This document shows, piece after piece, positions 39,070 to 49,659 of a stretch of DNA of 64,000 bases. The position numbers and the translations under genes are program-made. This DNA comes from Pythium myriotylum (taxonomy: Eukaryota > Oomycota > Peronosporomycetes > Pythiales > Pythiaceae). Each line of letters starts with the position of its first letter. Position 1 is the first letter of the stretch. The stretch lies in assembly GCA_023091665.1 (NCBI GenBank), contig JALJCQ010000016.1, positions 1,302,001-1,366,000 of the forward strand, in the 5' to 3' direction. The notes below the pieces were generated by a model. The model worked only from the letters and a program-made list of their open reading frames with translations. It ran no database searches and was not told the DNA's origin.

Positions 39070-40804
39070 ATGCTGAACGTGGGCAACCGGCGCCGCGAGC
39101 TGCAGGAGCAGCGCGGCAGCAGCGCGGCGACGCTGTCGATGTACAACGAGGCGCCGCTCGTCGAGGTCTCGCTCGAGGAGTTTGAGGAGTACGCGATTGA
39201 CCGGCTCCACGGTGAGGCGTCGATGCTGAGAGCTCGGAGAGAGGTGCGCATGTGCTGAGTGTGGGGGTATATGTGCAGTGCTGAAGGCGGTGGAGAACCA
39301 TCGGCTGCGCAGTGTGGCGCCCAAGGAGAAGGAAGGCAAGCTCGACAAGGTGATCAACAAACATATGCCGCTGCGCACGGGAGGCCCCGCGCACTCGAAG
39401 CGCGCCGAGTCGGATGCGGTGAGTTTGTGTATTGGAATGAGGACGAGCTTAGCGGTGCTTGCTGACAAGTGGGTGTGGTGATGAATTGTCAGGTCAAGGA
39501 CGTGCTCTCGCACTTCTTTTTGCGAATGGCGTTCTGTCAGACGGAGGAGCTGCGTCGCTGGTTTCTCTCACAGGAGAGCGCTCTCTTCCGGTTAGTCGCA
39601 AACATGTGCCAAGTATCCGCAATCACTGATTGAGATCTATCTCCAGATACCGCCTCGACAAGATGACCCGGGAGGAGAAGCTCAACTTCATGAAGCAAAA
39701 CGGTATTTCGTACGAGGAGGTACGCTTGTCTTGCAGCGCTGAATCGCTATGTTGCTTGGCACTCATCATCTTCAATGTAAACAAGGCAACGCCAAAAGAA
39801 GTCGAAGCTCGCGAGAAGCAGCTCAAGGCTGTGCGAGACGCGCAGTTGATCGACAAACAGCAGCGCTTCAATGCACTCCCTGCGTACTTCAAGGTGCCGT
39901 TCACGGAGGCCATTGACCTCATCGGCACCCGCCGCGTGTATTTGGAGGGTGGTGTGGCTTACGTGCCGTTCGACCATATCGTGTCGCTGTTGTACGCAGC
40001 CTTCCGTGCGAACGTGAGTATTCCCATAGTTGAAGTATCCCACTCTGATGCTGACCCAACCTTTCCTGACAGCTCTCGAAACAGCTATCTTCAGCGTTCC
40101 GCAAGTACAACCGCTCTGCAATCAGCAAGGATGAGCGTCTCGCGCCTGTGTTGATCAACCTCGCAAAGCACCACATCGATGCAGACTACTCTCAGGCCAC
40201 GCCAGTGGGTGGTGGCCACCAGATCACTCCAGAAATGATTGATGGACTCGCCGCAACTTCAATGCCACTCTGTATGAAGACTCTCCACAAAGCGCTGAAG
40301 GTGAACCACCACTTGAAGTTTGCCGGCCGTCAGCAATTCGGTCTCTTCCTCAAGGGCACGGGTCTACAGCTTGACGACGCCATCGCATACTGGCGGTCCG
40401 AGTTCTGCAAGAAGATGTCGGTCGACGACTTCAACAAGAAATACTCCTACAACATTCGCCACAATTACGGTAAAGAGGGTAAGCGCAAGGACTACGCCCC
40501 AGCCAACTGTATGCGCATCATCACAGGCGAACCACCGAAGGCTGGCGAGTACCACGGCTGCCCATTCCGTCACTACGAAGAAGACCATTTGCGCAAGGCG
40601 CTACAAGGTATCTCGGAGCCAGACAAACAGGAGATCATCTCGCTTGTGCAAGGTCGCCATTATCAAGTCGCGTGCAAGAAGCACTTTGAAGCTACCCACG
40701 CAGGCTGCGACCCAGACATCATGATTAACCACCCGAACGGCTACTTCGAAGACAGCCGCAAATACTACGCCGCCAAGAATGAGAGCGTTAACGTCCAGGC
40801 CTAA
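39070..40804 (+). CDS. PRIM2: DNA primase large subunit
   Basis: The large primase subunit works with the catalytic subunit and DNA polymerase alpha to make RNA primers in the nucleus. Six exons (39070-39211, 39279-39418, 39493-39590, 39647-39719, 39786-40013, 40073-40804) join in phase to 470 residues. Conserved blocks are AIDRLHVLKAVENH, LRMAFCQTEELRRWFLSQE, AYVPFDHIVSLLYAAFRA, GRQQFGLFLKGTGL and YSYNIRHNYGKEGKRKDYAP. The four cysteines that bind the 4Fe-4S cluster are present at residues 294 (SMPLC), 373 (APANC), 390 (YHGC) and 428 (YQVAC), with spacing as in animal and yeast proteins. The C-terminus is shorter than in humans. It is divergent with the Sec1-type gene. Confidence 0.95.
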
Positions 40805-40914
40805 GCAGATTGTGTGGATTGAATCATAGTTTTATGTACTTTGCAGTTGGGCTGAGAATGTTCACACAAATGTTCGATCTTCTTTACACGCCTTGGACGC
40901 CGGTGGGCTTGAGA

Positions 40915-42323
40915 TCAGTCGTTGGCTACCTGGTTATCTTCCTCCATTTCAACATCGTCATCGATACACTCCGTCTTGGAGACGCCAAGTGCTCCATCTT
41001 CACGGAGGTATTTGCGCATTGCCGCATCAGCAAATTTGCGAAGAATCACCTAGCAATTGTAAACGCGGCATATAAGCATCATAACCAGAATGTTCGTTCG
41101 ATACTACATACAATACGCAACAATCGTCGATCGGAGCGGAAGCTCTGCACGTTGGCAACGCTTTCGGCAATCTCTCTCTCCGCTCGATTGTTTTCTGTCG
41201 GGTCGTGAGCTGCAGTTCACAACAGATTCGATCAGCACGAAACATTCCGCGATCCAACTACCCCGTCGTCACTAACTCTGTCGGATCGGTAAGAGCTTTG
41301 GCCCGCCAAGTACGCAGATCATGTCGAAGAAGTTGGCAGTGCCAGCCTCAGACCCTTGGTACTTCGTGTCGACGACGAAAGCGCCACGTTCATGCTTGAG
41401 AGCGGACTCGAAGATGGCCTCAGCCGCCATTCGAGAGTCCTTGTACCTTGTCGCTTCAAAGTTGCGCAGTTGCTCGATCACAGCACAGAGAAGCTGCAAG
41501 TTAAAACTGTGGATCAGCCTCGCCACATACACGCGACTGATTTCTCTCCCAACATACAATCTCGTAGGATCCCTTGACTTTTGCCTGCGACCGGAAAAAG
41601 TCCATGACATCCTCATCAGGCACTTGAAAAATCCTATCCAACACAAAAAACGTCGATGTCTCCAAACTCTACTACCATGCAGAGCCTGGACGCACCGCTT
41701 CTTACTGTCATCGCTTAGCTTGTTCCACCACAGAGCAAAGCCCTTCAGATGGGTCTCCGCAAACGCCTTATACCGCTTCATGTCCTCTTTCATCACGAAA
41801 CGAAGCCTCGCACGTTCCGCGAGGATCTCTTCGTGGATGAACGTTGGCCACGGCGAGAACTGCTCCTTCTTCTCGTCATCCGACTCTGCAGATACCGTCG
41901 ATCTTCAGCCATCCTGACCTCTCTCAACCCACTCGACACCACAAGCGACGCACCCCAGTCTGAGCATCGATCGGCAAACATGGCCACGTCCATGATTTGG
42001 TGCGTCACGCCACAGCAGCTGCATCCGCCCTGCACAAAATCGTATCAGCATCTTTCGTCGAACAAGCTTTTGGCGAGTCCGACGTGAACCTGGTTGATAT
42101 ACTCGAACATGGTGCGGTCGACGACCCACGCATCGTCGAAGCGACGCATCCTCCACAGCTCTTCAGTTGACCACAGGACGTTGAAGTCTGGACGCTGAGA
42201 GAAGCCCCGTGGGACGATCAGCGAGGCCGAGGCAAAGGGGGATTCATCGCTCCATGCTCCAGAAACGGTCAACGAGTCCCTGGAAAGTTGCAGTTTCTTC
42301 TGCAGATGTTGCACTAAAGTCAC
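40915..42323 (-). CDS. Unrecognised multi-exon protein with a Cys-rich patch
   Basis: I do not recognise this protein. Exons that join in phase are 42090-about 42323, 41919-42029, 41676-41883, 41558-41622 and 41272-41493, or the last may be spliced after TGC (FFDMIC) to 41112-about 41180 and 40915-41049, ending VEMEEDNQVAND. Seen features are GGCSCCGVTHQIMDVAMFAD, a charged region FIHEEILAERARLRFVMKED, and EQLRNFEATRYKDSRMAAEA. The 5' end is unclear: the open frame starts with GTG at 42323, has a stop just upstream, and its first ATG is at 42149 (MRRFDDAWVVDR). Coding status rests on consistent GT-AG junctions and protein-like composition. One intron would be only 35 bases unless an alternative donor is used. 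Confidence 0.55.
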
Positions 42324-42346
42324 GTAAATGTTGCATTAATGTTGCA
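42306..42346. promoter_or_regulatory. Three ATGTTGCA repeats in a divergent promoter
   Basis: ATGTTGCA occurs at 42,306-42,313, 42,328-42,335 and 42,339-42,346, so starts are 22 and 11 bases apart, close to two and one helical turns. They lie between the unrecognised minus-strand gene and the C3orf33-like gene. Binding by a regulator of one or both is an inference. Confidence 0.45.
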
Positions 42347-42451
42347 CGTGAACAGCAACACGCGAGCGTGAGAGTGATGGGCCTTGTCACGCCAAGATCA
42401 CGCACGGCCAAGGAGGTCCGAACACAGAACGCGGGCGAGGAGGCAGCGAAA

Positions 42452-43624
42452 ATGGCGGACGCTGACGACGACGCGGCGCCGATCGACGCGCGGAGAGTGC
42501 CAGCAGCGGACGCGCGAGATCTGCAGCTTTACGACGCAGCAATCCGCGTCGAAAAAGACGCGCTGGAGCCCGAGAACTGGCGCGTAAGGCTCGGGCACCA
42601 CGTCGCGGCCTTCCAGCACGGCGTCGACGCGAACCTGACGCTCGTGCGAATCGGCTTCGTGGCCGCGACAATTGGGTCTGCGTATGCAGCAGTCAGACTC
42701 AGTGGTGTGGTGGGTTTGTCTGCGTCGTTGATGGCTCCATAAGCTCGTGCTTTTACTCACTCGACATGGTGTCGAATTCAACTCAGCTTGGTCGCTTCAA
42801 TCACGTGGATGAGATCCCGTCGCATGTATTCCGCCAGCGGAAAACCATTCGAGTGCGCATGGTGCGACAGAGCAGCCACGATCCGAATGTGTTCTACGTC
42901 TACCACACGCCGTTCTGGCGGAGGGTGTTCTTGCAGGATTCGCTCCCGAAGAATACCCTCGCGTTGGACAAGGAGCAGCCACTGCTTGCGGTGCGAGCGT
43001 TCGGGGTGCAAGTGGACGAGACTGCAGAAGAATGGATTTGGTCCAATCTGGTGTCGTCGCATCAACCGATGAACCTTAAGTTACTCCATCGGTAGGCTCA
43101 CAGCCTTCAGCTGTGATACTTGTCTGTGGCTGATTGAACAGTAATGCAGGATGCCAGCAGAACCAGGCGGTCAGGAGGCAATCGCAACTTGCACGATGTC
43201 CATCAGAAAGGTCTGGATTTGATATATTCCGAGATTGACTTGGTGTGGGCGTTTGACCAACTTTTTTTTTCTGTAGACGCCGTTTGATAGGGACTTTGGC
43301 CACGAGCTCGTGTCAAAGGGACTCGCAGAGTATCTTCCGGAGAGCCTCCACAAATACGACGACGGAAGGTGTGCATGTCGTTCCTTCTCCGAATGGCGTA
43401 ACCACTGACATGAGGACATTTCGCGATGTAGTCCGAACGCCATTGAACCGTTGGTCAAGCGTCTTCAACAGCTGGAAGCCGCCCAGAAAAATGCGCAGTC
43501 CATGCAGTACGGCATCTGGAAAGATTGGACAGAAGAAAAGCTCTCCGATCGGATGATCTCAGCTGGTAAACGAGCCACCAGTCGAGGATTCCAAAAGTTG
43601 GTTAGCAAAGTCACAGGCTCCTAA
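42452..43624 (+). CDS. C3orf33-like (MISO) mitochondrial membrane protein
   Basis: Five exons (42452-42706, 42787-43091, 43150-43210, 43277-43368, 43432-43624) give 301 residues, close to the 294 of the human homologue. A membrane segment lies at about residues 67-87 (LVRIGFVAATIGSAYAAVRL). The following SNase-like part shows DEIPSHVFRQRKTIRVRMVR, AVRAFGVQVDETAEEWIWSN, and GHELVSKGLAEYL; the C-terminal helix has QYGIWKDWTEEKLSD, matching the human YEIWKDN region. Exon 3 is only 61 bases (MPAEPGGQEAIATCTMSIRK) and was placed because it restores phase and fits the family. Human C3orf33 has been linked to inner-membrane organisation; function here is inferred from homology. Confidence 0.8.
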
Positions 43625-43805
43625 GAGGAATCAAGATATTCCTTATGAGATCACGTGCAATGTATTTCCGTATTTAGATGTGGATCACTCGAGACAAGCG
43701 GCTGCTTTGCGTTTCGCTGGACGACACGGAAGCTGTCGCGTCACTGCGTCGAGTGACCAGGTAAAGCAGATCAAGAACACACCACTAGCTGCTTCGAAAG
43801 CAGCT

Positions 43806-44399
43806 TTAGCCGTAGCAGCGGATCGCAATGTCGCAGCCCTTGTCCGCGCACTGGCCGCCCTTCTCCAGGTATCGCTGGTGGTACTCCTCGGCGGGCCAGA
43901 ACGTGCCGGCCGCCTCCACAATCGTCACGATCGGCTTGTCGAGGTTCTTCTGGTGGGCCTCGAGCGACGCCTGGGCTTCCTTCTTCTGGTCCTCGTCGTG
44001 GTAGAAGATCGCCGAGCGGTACTGCGTGCCGATGTCGCCCTTCTGGCGGTTGAGCGTGGTCGGGTCGTGGATGCTCCAGTACTTGGTGAGCAAGTCGCCG
44101 TACGAGATCACCTTCGGGTCAAACTCGATGCGGATGGCCTCGGCGTGGCCCGTGGTGCCCGTGCAGACCTCCTTGTACGTCGGGTTCTCCTTGTGGCCGT
44201 TCGAGTAGCCGACCGTGGTCTTGAGCACGCCTTCGAGGCGCTGGAACGCGAGCTCGACGCCCCAGAAGCAGCCGGCCGCGAAGGTCGCGATGGATTCCTG
44301 CTGGTTGTCCGCCATGGTCGCGTGCGTCCGGAAGATCCGCTTGCTGCAGGCCGCTCGGGAAATTGGGAAGTGAACGGCGAGCCGAAGCCGCGGCAGCAT
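43806..44399 (-). CDS. msrA: Peptide methionine sulfoxide reductase A
   Basis: MsrA reduces methionine-S-sulfoxide in proteins, repairing oxidative damage with thioredoxin as donor. The active-site motif GCFWG ([13 protein letters not shown]) is followed by the family blocks [42 protein letters not shown] [13 protein letters not shown] and [20 protein letters not shown]. Additional cysteines near the end ([13 protein letters not shown]) could serve as resolving residues. The ATG at 44399 gives an Arg-rich start ([20 protein letters not shown]) that looks like a mitochondrial presequence; the internal ATG at 44315 (MADNQQES) would give the cytosolic form, so dual targeting from two starts is possible. 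There are no introns. It converges on the C3orf33-like gene. Confidence 0.93.
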   Translation of the reverse strand: MLPRLRLAVHFPISRAACSKRIFRTHATMADNQQESIATFAAGCFWGVELAFQRLEGVLKTTVGYSNGHKENPTYKEVCTGTTGHAEAIRIEFDPKVISYGDLLTKYWSIHDPTTLNRQKGDIGTQYRSAIFYHDEDQKKEAQASLEAHQKNLDKPIVTIVEAAGTFWPAEEYHQRYLEKGGQCADKGCDIAIRCYG

Positions 44400-44849
44400 G
44401 GAGCCACTCGTGGGCGGACGTGAGCTTTTCGTCGACGTTCCCTTCGGCGAATGACATGGAAGTCCCATCTCTGCCACGGTTGGAGCGAGGTGTTTTCAAG
44501 AATACCTGAAAAACCTCGACGGATTAGAACACAACTTGGTGTTGACGTCTTCTCGAATGTTAGAAGAACGAGCCAATCAGAGCGGAGCATGGGGTGTCGT
44601 GGAAGAGAGGAAGCGATCGGATTGGATGAAAATCAACTGCGATCAGCTTGAAGCATGATGGGATGGCAATTTTCAAAATTTGGGATTTGGGAGGTTAGCG
44701 TGTTTTCGCGAGCGTCGATACCGTAATCGTGGTCCCATTCTGCACCCATTCTTCGTCAAGGGCGCAGATTGGATCGTGCCACCATGCCACCACGACCGGG
44801 GGTGGGGCGATGGCTGCGGTGAGGAGATGAGATACTTTTTTTTCGTCGG
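44400..44849. other. Spacer upstream of msrA
   Basis: 450 bases between the msrA start and the 3' end of the SPRY gene, both on the minus strand. It should contain the msrA promoter. I see no other feature. Confidence 0.4.
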
Positions 44850-45740
44850 TTATGTTAAAGGAGCCGCGGCTGCCGTCAGTAGTCGGATCTTCTGGCCGAT
44901 GAAGGTGAGTGAGAAGATCGGACACAGCCGCTTGGCCTGGATGTGGCTAAACGCAATGCCGAGGCTGCGTCCGTTCTTGTAGAAAGTGAGATGTCCTCGC
45001 TCCATGTCGAGTAGCACGCCGACGATGTCTCCGTCCCGGAATGGCTCGGCGTAGTAGTCGATTGTGTCGTGGAGCTTGTGGCCCGTGCCGCAGGAGATGC
45101 CCCAGAAGACCCCGCGGCTGAGAATGCTGCCATTGAGAGGGATGTCCGACGATCCGACGCCGATGAAAACGCCATCGCCCAGCCGAGCGCTTTCTAACTT
45201 CACCTCCCAGTACTTGACTCCGATCGAGATCTCGCAGTTGCCGATGACCGAGCCAAAGCCCTTGGAAACCTGGACAACCACCGAGTTCTTCTCCTGCGGC
45301 AGCAAATAGAGCGAGCACTTTTTCGGGTCGAACCGCACTAGCGGCGCCTTGAGCACGAGGATCGGATGCCGCGGGCCCGTGCCGATGATCGAGTCGCCCA
45401 GAGTCCGGTCGGGCTTCAACTCGTGCTTGCTCACGGAATCGGTCTGCACGAGCGTGACTGCGATGTCTTCGTCCAGCTGCAGCTTCTCGCGCACTTTCTT
45501 GACCAGCTCGGCGCCCAGGCCGGTCATCGGGAACGAGAGCGAGAACTTGAGGCGCTTGCCGTCGGCGACCGCGTAGAACGTAAACTCCGGCACCTCGGCG
45601 ATCTGATTCTTCGCGAGATACGCCGTGCCCCACGGGAACACCACGCGCGTGAAGCCTTCGCGCTCCTCGGCGGCCGGGTCGCCCGGCGCGGGCAGCGAGC
45701 CGACGCCGAACGGCGTCGACACGAGCAGTGCATTCGGCAT
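44850..45740 (-). CDS. SPRY-domain protein
   Basis: A 296-residue single-exon protein. The N-terminal 45 residues (MPNALLVSTPFGVGSLPAPG to FPWGTAYLAKNQI) look like a small beta domain. Residues about 50-130 resemble a ubiquitin-like segment (KFSLSFPMTGLGAELVKKVR, LKPDRTLGDSIIGTG). From about 150 a SPRY domain follows, with VIGNCEISIGVKYWEVKL, DGVFIGVGSSD, DGDIVGVLLDMERGHLTFYK and NGRSLGIAF. SPRY domains bind short peptides of partner proteins, so a role as an adaptor or in ubiquitin-related complexes is plausible; the partner is not known. The start ATG at 45740 is the only one that keeps the whole N-terminus. Confidence 0.8.
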   Translation of the reverse strand: MPNALLVSTPFGVGSLPAPGDPAAEEREGFTRVVFPWGTAYLAKNQIAEVPEFTFYAVADGKRLKFSLSFPMTGLGAELVKKVREKLQLDEDIAVTLVQTDSVSKHELKPDRTLGDSIIGTGPRHPILVLKAPLVRFDPKKCSLYLLPQEKNSVVVQVSKGFGSVIGNCEISIGVKYWEVKLESARLGDGVFIGVGSSDIPLNGSILSRGVFWGISCGTGHKLHDTIDYYAEPFRDGDIVGVLLDMERGHLTFYKNGRSLGIAFSHIQAKRLCPIFSLTFIGQKIRLLTAAAAPLT

Positions 45741-46204
45741 CTTGGGCTCGGCGTTTCGTGTTTATCACTCCACAATGACATTGCGAGCGGAGGAAACCGT
45801 ACTTTACCGAGTTCTTGCGGTCGTACCTGTATCTGTTTTGTCAATGTCGCCAGACCTGTGACAGTTGATACGAAGAACAAGTCGCTTCAAATTGCTGGTG
45901 GCTCGGCCTTGCAATGACCTGCGAAAACGCATGTTTCCCTTCGGTCTGCCTGTCCACGCGACCGGTCTTGTTGAAGTGCTGCGATCGGAAAAGTATCCAT
46001 TTCGTAATTTACCTGTAACTTACCACTCGAGAGCGCGATCTTCCGACACTCCTTTGTCTTCGACCACCGTAAGTTACCGGCTTTAAATTACTTCCCCCAT
46101 CCCAAGTTGCTTGAGCGTCGCTTCCCCGGCAACCAGCCAAGCCTCGCCCGAGCGTGCGGGACGAGACCCGAGAGAAACGGCTTCTTCGCGGCGCCGTGCT
46201 CTCC
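45741..46204. promoter_or_regulatory. Divergent promoter, SPRY and LRR genes
   Basis: 464 bases between divergent starts. The sequence near 46,080-46,200 is open in several frames and GC-rich. No repeat or RNA gene was found. Confidence 0.4.
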
Positions 46205-48656
46205 ATGGGGGCGGCGTGCTGTCGCTGTCAGCAGGCCGCGTTCGAAGACGAGCTCTTGCGCTTCCCGACGCAGTCTTCCGCGGCTCTCCAGGCCTCGCCG
46301 TTGCGCCAAACGACCGCGCTTTCCTCGGCGCTTCCACGCTCGCTCTCGGCTCGCCACCGCACACGCGCGCGGCTGCCCAGTCGCCAGTCGCTCACGATGA
46401 ACCACTCGCTCGCCAACTACGTCGCGTTCCCGTTCCCATTCGCCAGTCGAACGCCGGCGAAGCGCGCGAAATCGGCCAGGAAAAGCGGGTCCGGCAAGCT
46501 GCTGGGCGACGACAAGAAAAAGCTGCGGAAAAAAGTGTCGTCGCGGCTACTCGAGGCCATGCCCGAAGGGCTCGGCGACCATTTCACGAGGAATGAACAT
46601 GGCGAGATGACGCCCAAGTCGCTGGTCGAACTGTGCGTCCGCCGAGTGTCCGCAAGTCTTGTGGCGGACCCCGAGTGCTACACGCACACGTGGCCGACCA
46701 GTCGACGAGCGGGGATTCCTTCGGAGGTCGCGAGTACTTTGCTCACGTATCTCAAGAGCCACGAAGCGCTCACGAGAGACCACTTCCGTTTCCTCGCCAA
46801 GTATCTGTTCCAGGATTGGGATCTCAAGAATCAACTGGAAGTGGACAGTTCATGGTTTGACGACATTGGCATCGCCCCGTTACAATACATCAAGAGCATC
46901 GATTTCACTAACTGTCCGAACCTCGCGTCGCTCGGCTCCGACCGGTGGCTGCAAGTGGATGAGTTGCCCAACTTGACCTCTGCGTCCTTTCGGGATTGTG
47001 TGAAGCTCAGCAAATGCGTTCCAGATATTCTGCAGAGCTCCACACGTCTCACATCTTTGAATCTGTCTGGCTGTCGGAATATCGACGATCGGAGTCTTCT
47101 AGCACTGCGACGTCTCTTCCGGTTGACAAGTTTGGATCTGGTGCGTTCATATCGTTCCTGGTTTGGTTGGAGTTATGTCAGCTAAGTTTGTTAAACTATA
47201 GAGTGGATGTAACCAAGTCACCGACGAAGGATTCAAGTGCCTGACAAGCTTATCCAAGATGGAGAAGCTGGTGCTGGCCCGTTGTAGCAAGTTAACGGAC
47301 CAAGCATTCGAAGATGTGGAACTCGCCTTTCCAGTTTTGCATCATCTGGATGTAGCGCACTGCCGTATCACGTACGTCTCGAGGGCATGACTTGAAACTG
47401 GGGGGTGATGCTGACAACTCCATTTCCTGCATCTCCAGAGACGTTGCCTTGGCACACTTCGGTCACATTGTGACTCTCACAACGCTTATCGTGCGAGGCT
47501 GCCAACAAATCGGAGATAGTGGGATGGAGCGATTGGCTTCTCTGAAAGCGCTGCAGTATTTTGACGCTCGGCACTGTGAAGATATTCGCTCGTTGCGCGC
47601 GGAGTGGACAGATATGCGGGTTTTGCTGTTAACGCGAACAGGTTTCGCAGAACCTGAAGCCGCTGTCTTGAGGAGTATGGACGGAATTGTTGAGTTGGAC
47701 CTGAAAACGTGTCGAATTTTGAAGCGGTGAGTGCGCTTGTGGACGCCAAAACTGTTTGTTTCCTCATAGTTGTCGATAGGGGATTCGAGTTTGTGAGCAA
47801 ACTTGTGCATCTGAAGCGACTCACATTAGCCGAGACTGCTTTGACCGACTCGGCTTTGATTCAAATATGCAAGGGAGTGAGAGGTCTTGTATCGTTGGAT
47901 ATATCTCACACAGAGATTACCGATACGGGAGCCGAAGGACTTTCATATCTGAAAGACCTCGAGATCCTTCGAATGGATACAAACGGTATAACCAACCGAG
48001 CCCTAGTTAACATCTCGGGTTTGAGCAAGTTACGACTCCTCGACCTTTTTGGAACCAGGTAAGAGTTGATGTGCACCTCAGGTTAATCATGGATGATGTT
48101 AACATGTCAATGTCTATGGAATAGCATTAGTGACAGCGGCATTCTCCACTTATCCAACTTGACTGAGCTGAGGGTATTGGAGATTTGTAACGGTGCGATC
48201 TCAGACCGCGGAGTCGAGCTCATTTGCCGCCTAAAGTCTCTACGCACGCTCAATTTGAGCCAAAATAGGTAATGCAGTGTGTGGCGTTGTTCAGAGATTA
48301 CATGCCCTGACGTTTGGTCCGAGCTAGATATATTAACACTAAGGGCGTTCAGTGCCTGCGTGCTTTGCCCAAGCTGAAGCACCTTAACTTATCAAACACG
48401 GCTGTTTCAGCGGATTCTATCCGCCATTTTCAAGGTACGCTAATCATTCCTCGACGTCAAGCTGCAAGTCTCAATCCTTTTTTGAAGCGTTGAGGGACCT
48501 CGAATCATTGTCGATTTTTGGGTGTGAGCTATCATCGACTCAAGTTGACATGCTGCAGGGTGCGAACTATCTCTCTTCGGTCATCATTGTGTACGACACT
48601 CACCTTTTTTCTACTTAGAAATGCTGCCCAACCTTCGTTGCCTTCGTTGCTCGTAA
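46205..48656 (+). CDS. Leucine-rich repeat protein (AMN1/F-box LRR type), possible N-myristoylation
   Basis: Eight exons (46205-47140, 47202-47371, 47439-47726, 47780-48058, 48125-48268, 48328-48434, 48488-48559, 48619-48656) join in phase to 677 residues. From about residue 235 to the end there are LRRs of the cysteine-containing kind (TSLNLSGCRNIDDRSLLALR, LVLARCSKLTDQAFEDVELA), changing to a plant-like type (LVSLDISHTEITDTGAEGLS). The ATG at 46205 gives MGAACCRCQQ, which fits an N-myristoylation plus palmitoylation signal; upstream codons begin only with GTG. There is no clear F-box between; residues 100-130 are Lys-rich. Such proteins act as substrate adaptors or scaffolds. Membrane attachment is inferred from the N-terminus alone. 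Confidence 0.83.
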
Positions 48657-49023
48657 ACCCACGTAATGCCGTTTAGTTCGTCACAGACTTGGGAGGTTGT
48701 CTATCCTTGTGTAGAAGGGTCAAAGTTAAAGATGAAGGAGTAGTACGTATCCTTCCACAGCGACCTGATCACACAGTCTAGACCCAAAATCCCAGAGCAG
48801 CATGCAGCATGCACTAGAGCCCTCCCCTCCCCCCCTCCCCCCCCCCCCCCCCTAGCGCAGAACGTGTTGATCGTGTGCTCCTGCTTCACCAAGTGTCCAT
48901 CGATTCATTCGCAATCACAATCAGTATATAAGATGGAGTTTCTTTCGTCTAGCTGCTATTACCCGTGAACATGACTCTGGATCTTTCGGGGTACGCAAAC
49001 GCGAGAAATCCGTGAGAATGGCA
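48657..49023. other. Convergent spacer with a poly-C tract
   Basis: 367 bases between the 3' ends of the LRR and elicitin genes. At 48,820-48,852 is a nearly pure C tract ending in 16 consecutive C residues, so the minus strand has G runs that could form a quadruplex. No gene is seen. Confidence 0.6.
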
Positions 49024-49659
49024 TTAGAACGACTTGCAGGTCGGCTCGAAACTGTCTCCGAGTTTCTTGAAGTTGATGCTCGTGCCATTGTACGCATACT
49101 CGCAGTCACGAGGGTTCAACTTCTTGAGGTCGTTGACAGTATCGACGCATGCCTGGCTAATGCACATGAGCTGGAACTGGTCCTCCGTTGGCCACGAAGA
49201 AGTCGGTGAGAAGATGTAGCCCGAGTCGTTTTCACACAATTCCACGTTTGGACTCGTGCGGAGATCCACAATGAACTGAAGGTCGAGGAAGGTGCAGCGA
49301 TCGGACGGCAGAGGCGTGGAGAGCAGCACGTCGCATTGTTGCTTGAAGTTGTCGGCGAGACTCTTGAAGTTGACACTTGGACCGTCGAGCGCAACGTCAC
49401 AGTCGCTCACTGAAAGCTCTTTCAGCTTCGCCATTGTCTTTGTACATGCGTCGCTTACGCACATGAGCGTAAACTGGTCTTCGATTGGCCAGCCTGACGT
49501 CGGCACAATCGAAAACAAAGAGTCGTCCTGGCAAGTGGCAGTATCCTCCGCGATGGCTAGCTGGTAGAGCTTCGCGAGATCAGCAGGTTCGCAAGCGTTG
49601 ACCTGGGCGAAGGTGGCGACGGACGCGGCGATGAATGCGGTGGCGGTGGAAGCCTTCAT
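49024..49659 (-). CDS. Elicitin-like secreted protein with two elicitin domains
   Basis: Elicitins are oomycete extracellular proteins that bind sterols and other lipids and are recognised by some plants. This 211-residue protein has a signal peptide (MKASTATAFIAASVATFAQV), then two domains: about residues 23-109 and about 121-208. Each has six cysteines in elicitin order (domain 1: CEP, ATC, LMC, DAC, SDC, QQC; domain 2: CTF, ELC, LMC, QAC, RDC, PTC). The two halves align with each other (SGWPIEDQFTLMCVSDAC against SSWPTEDQFQLMCISQAC), so they arose by internal duplication. It has no GPI-like or Ser/Thr-rich tail and ends three residues after the last cysteine, so it is probably freely secreted. 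It has no intron. Lipid binding is a family inference. Confidence 0.9.
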   Translation of the reverse strand: MKASTATAFIAASVATFAQVNACEPADLAKLYQLAIAEDTATCQDDSLFSIVPTSGWPIEDQFTLMCVSDACTKTMAKLKELSVSDCDVALDGPSVNFKSLADNFKQQCDVLLSTPLPSDRCTFLDLQFIVDLRTSPNVELCENDSGYIFSPTSSWPTEDQFQLMCISQACVDTVNDLKKLNPRDCEYAYNGTSINFKKLGDSFEPTCKSF

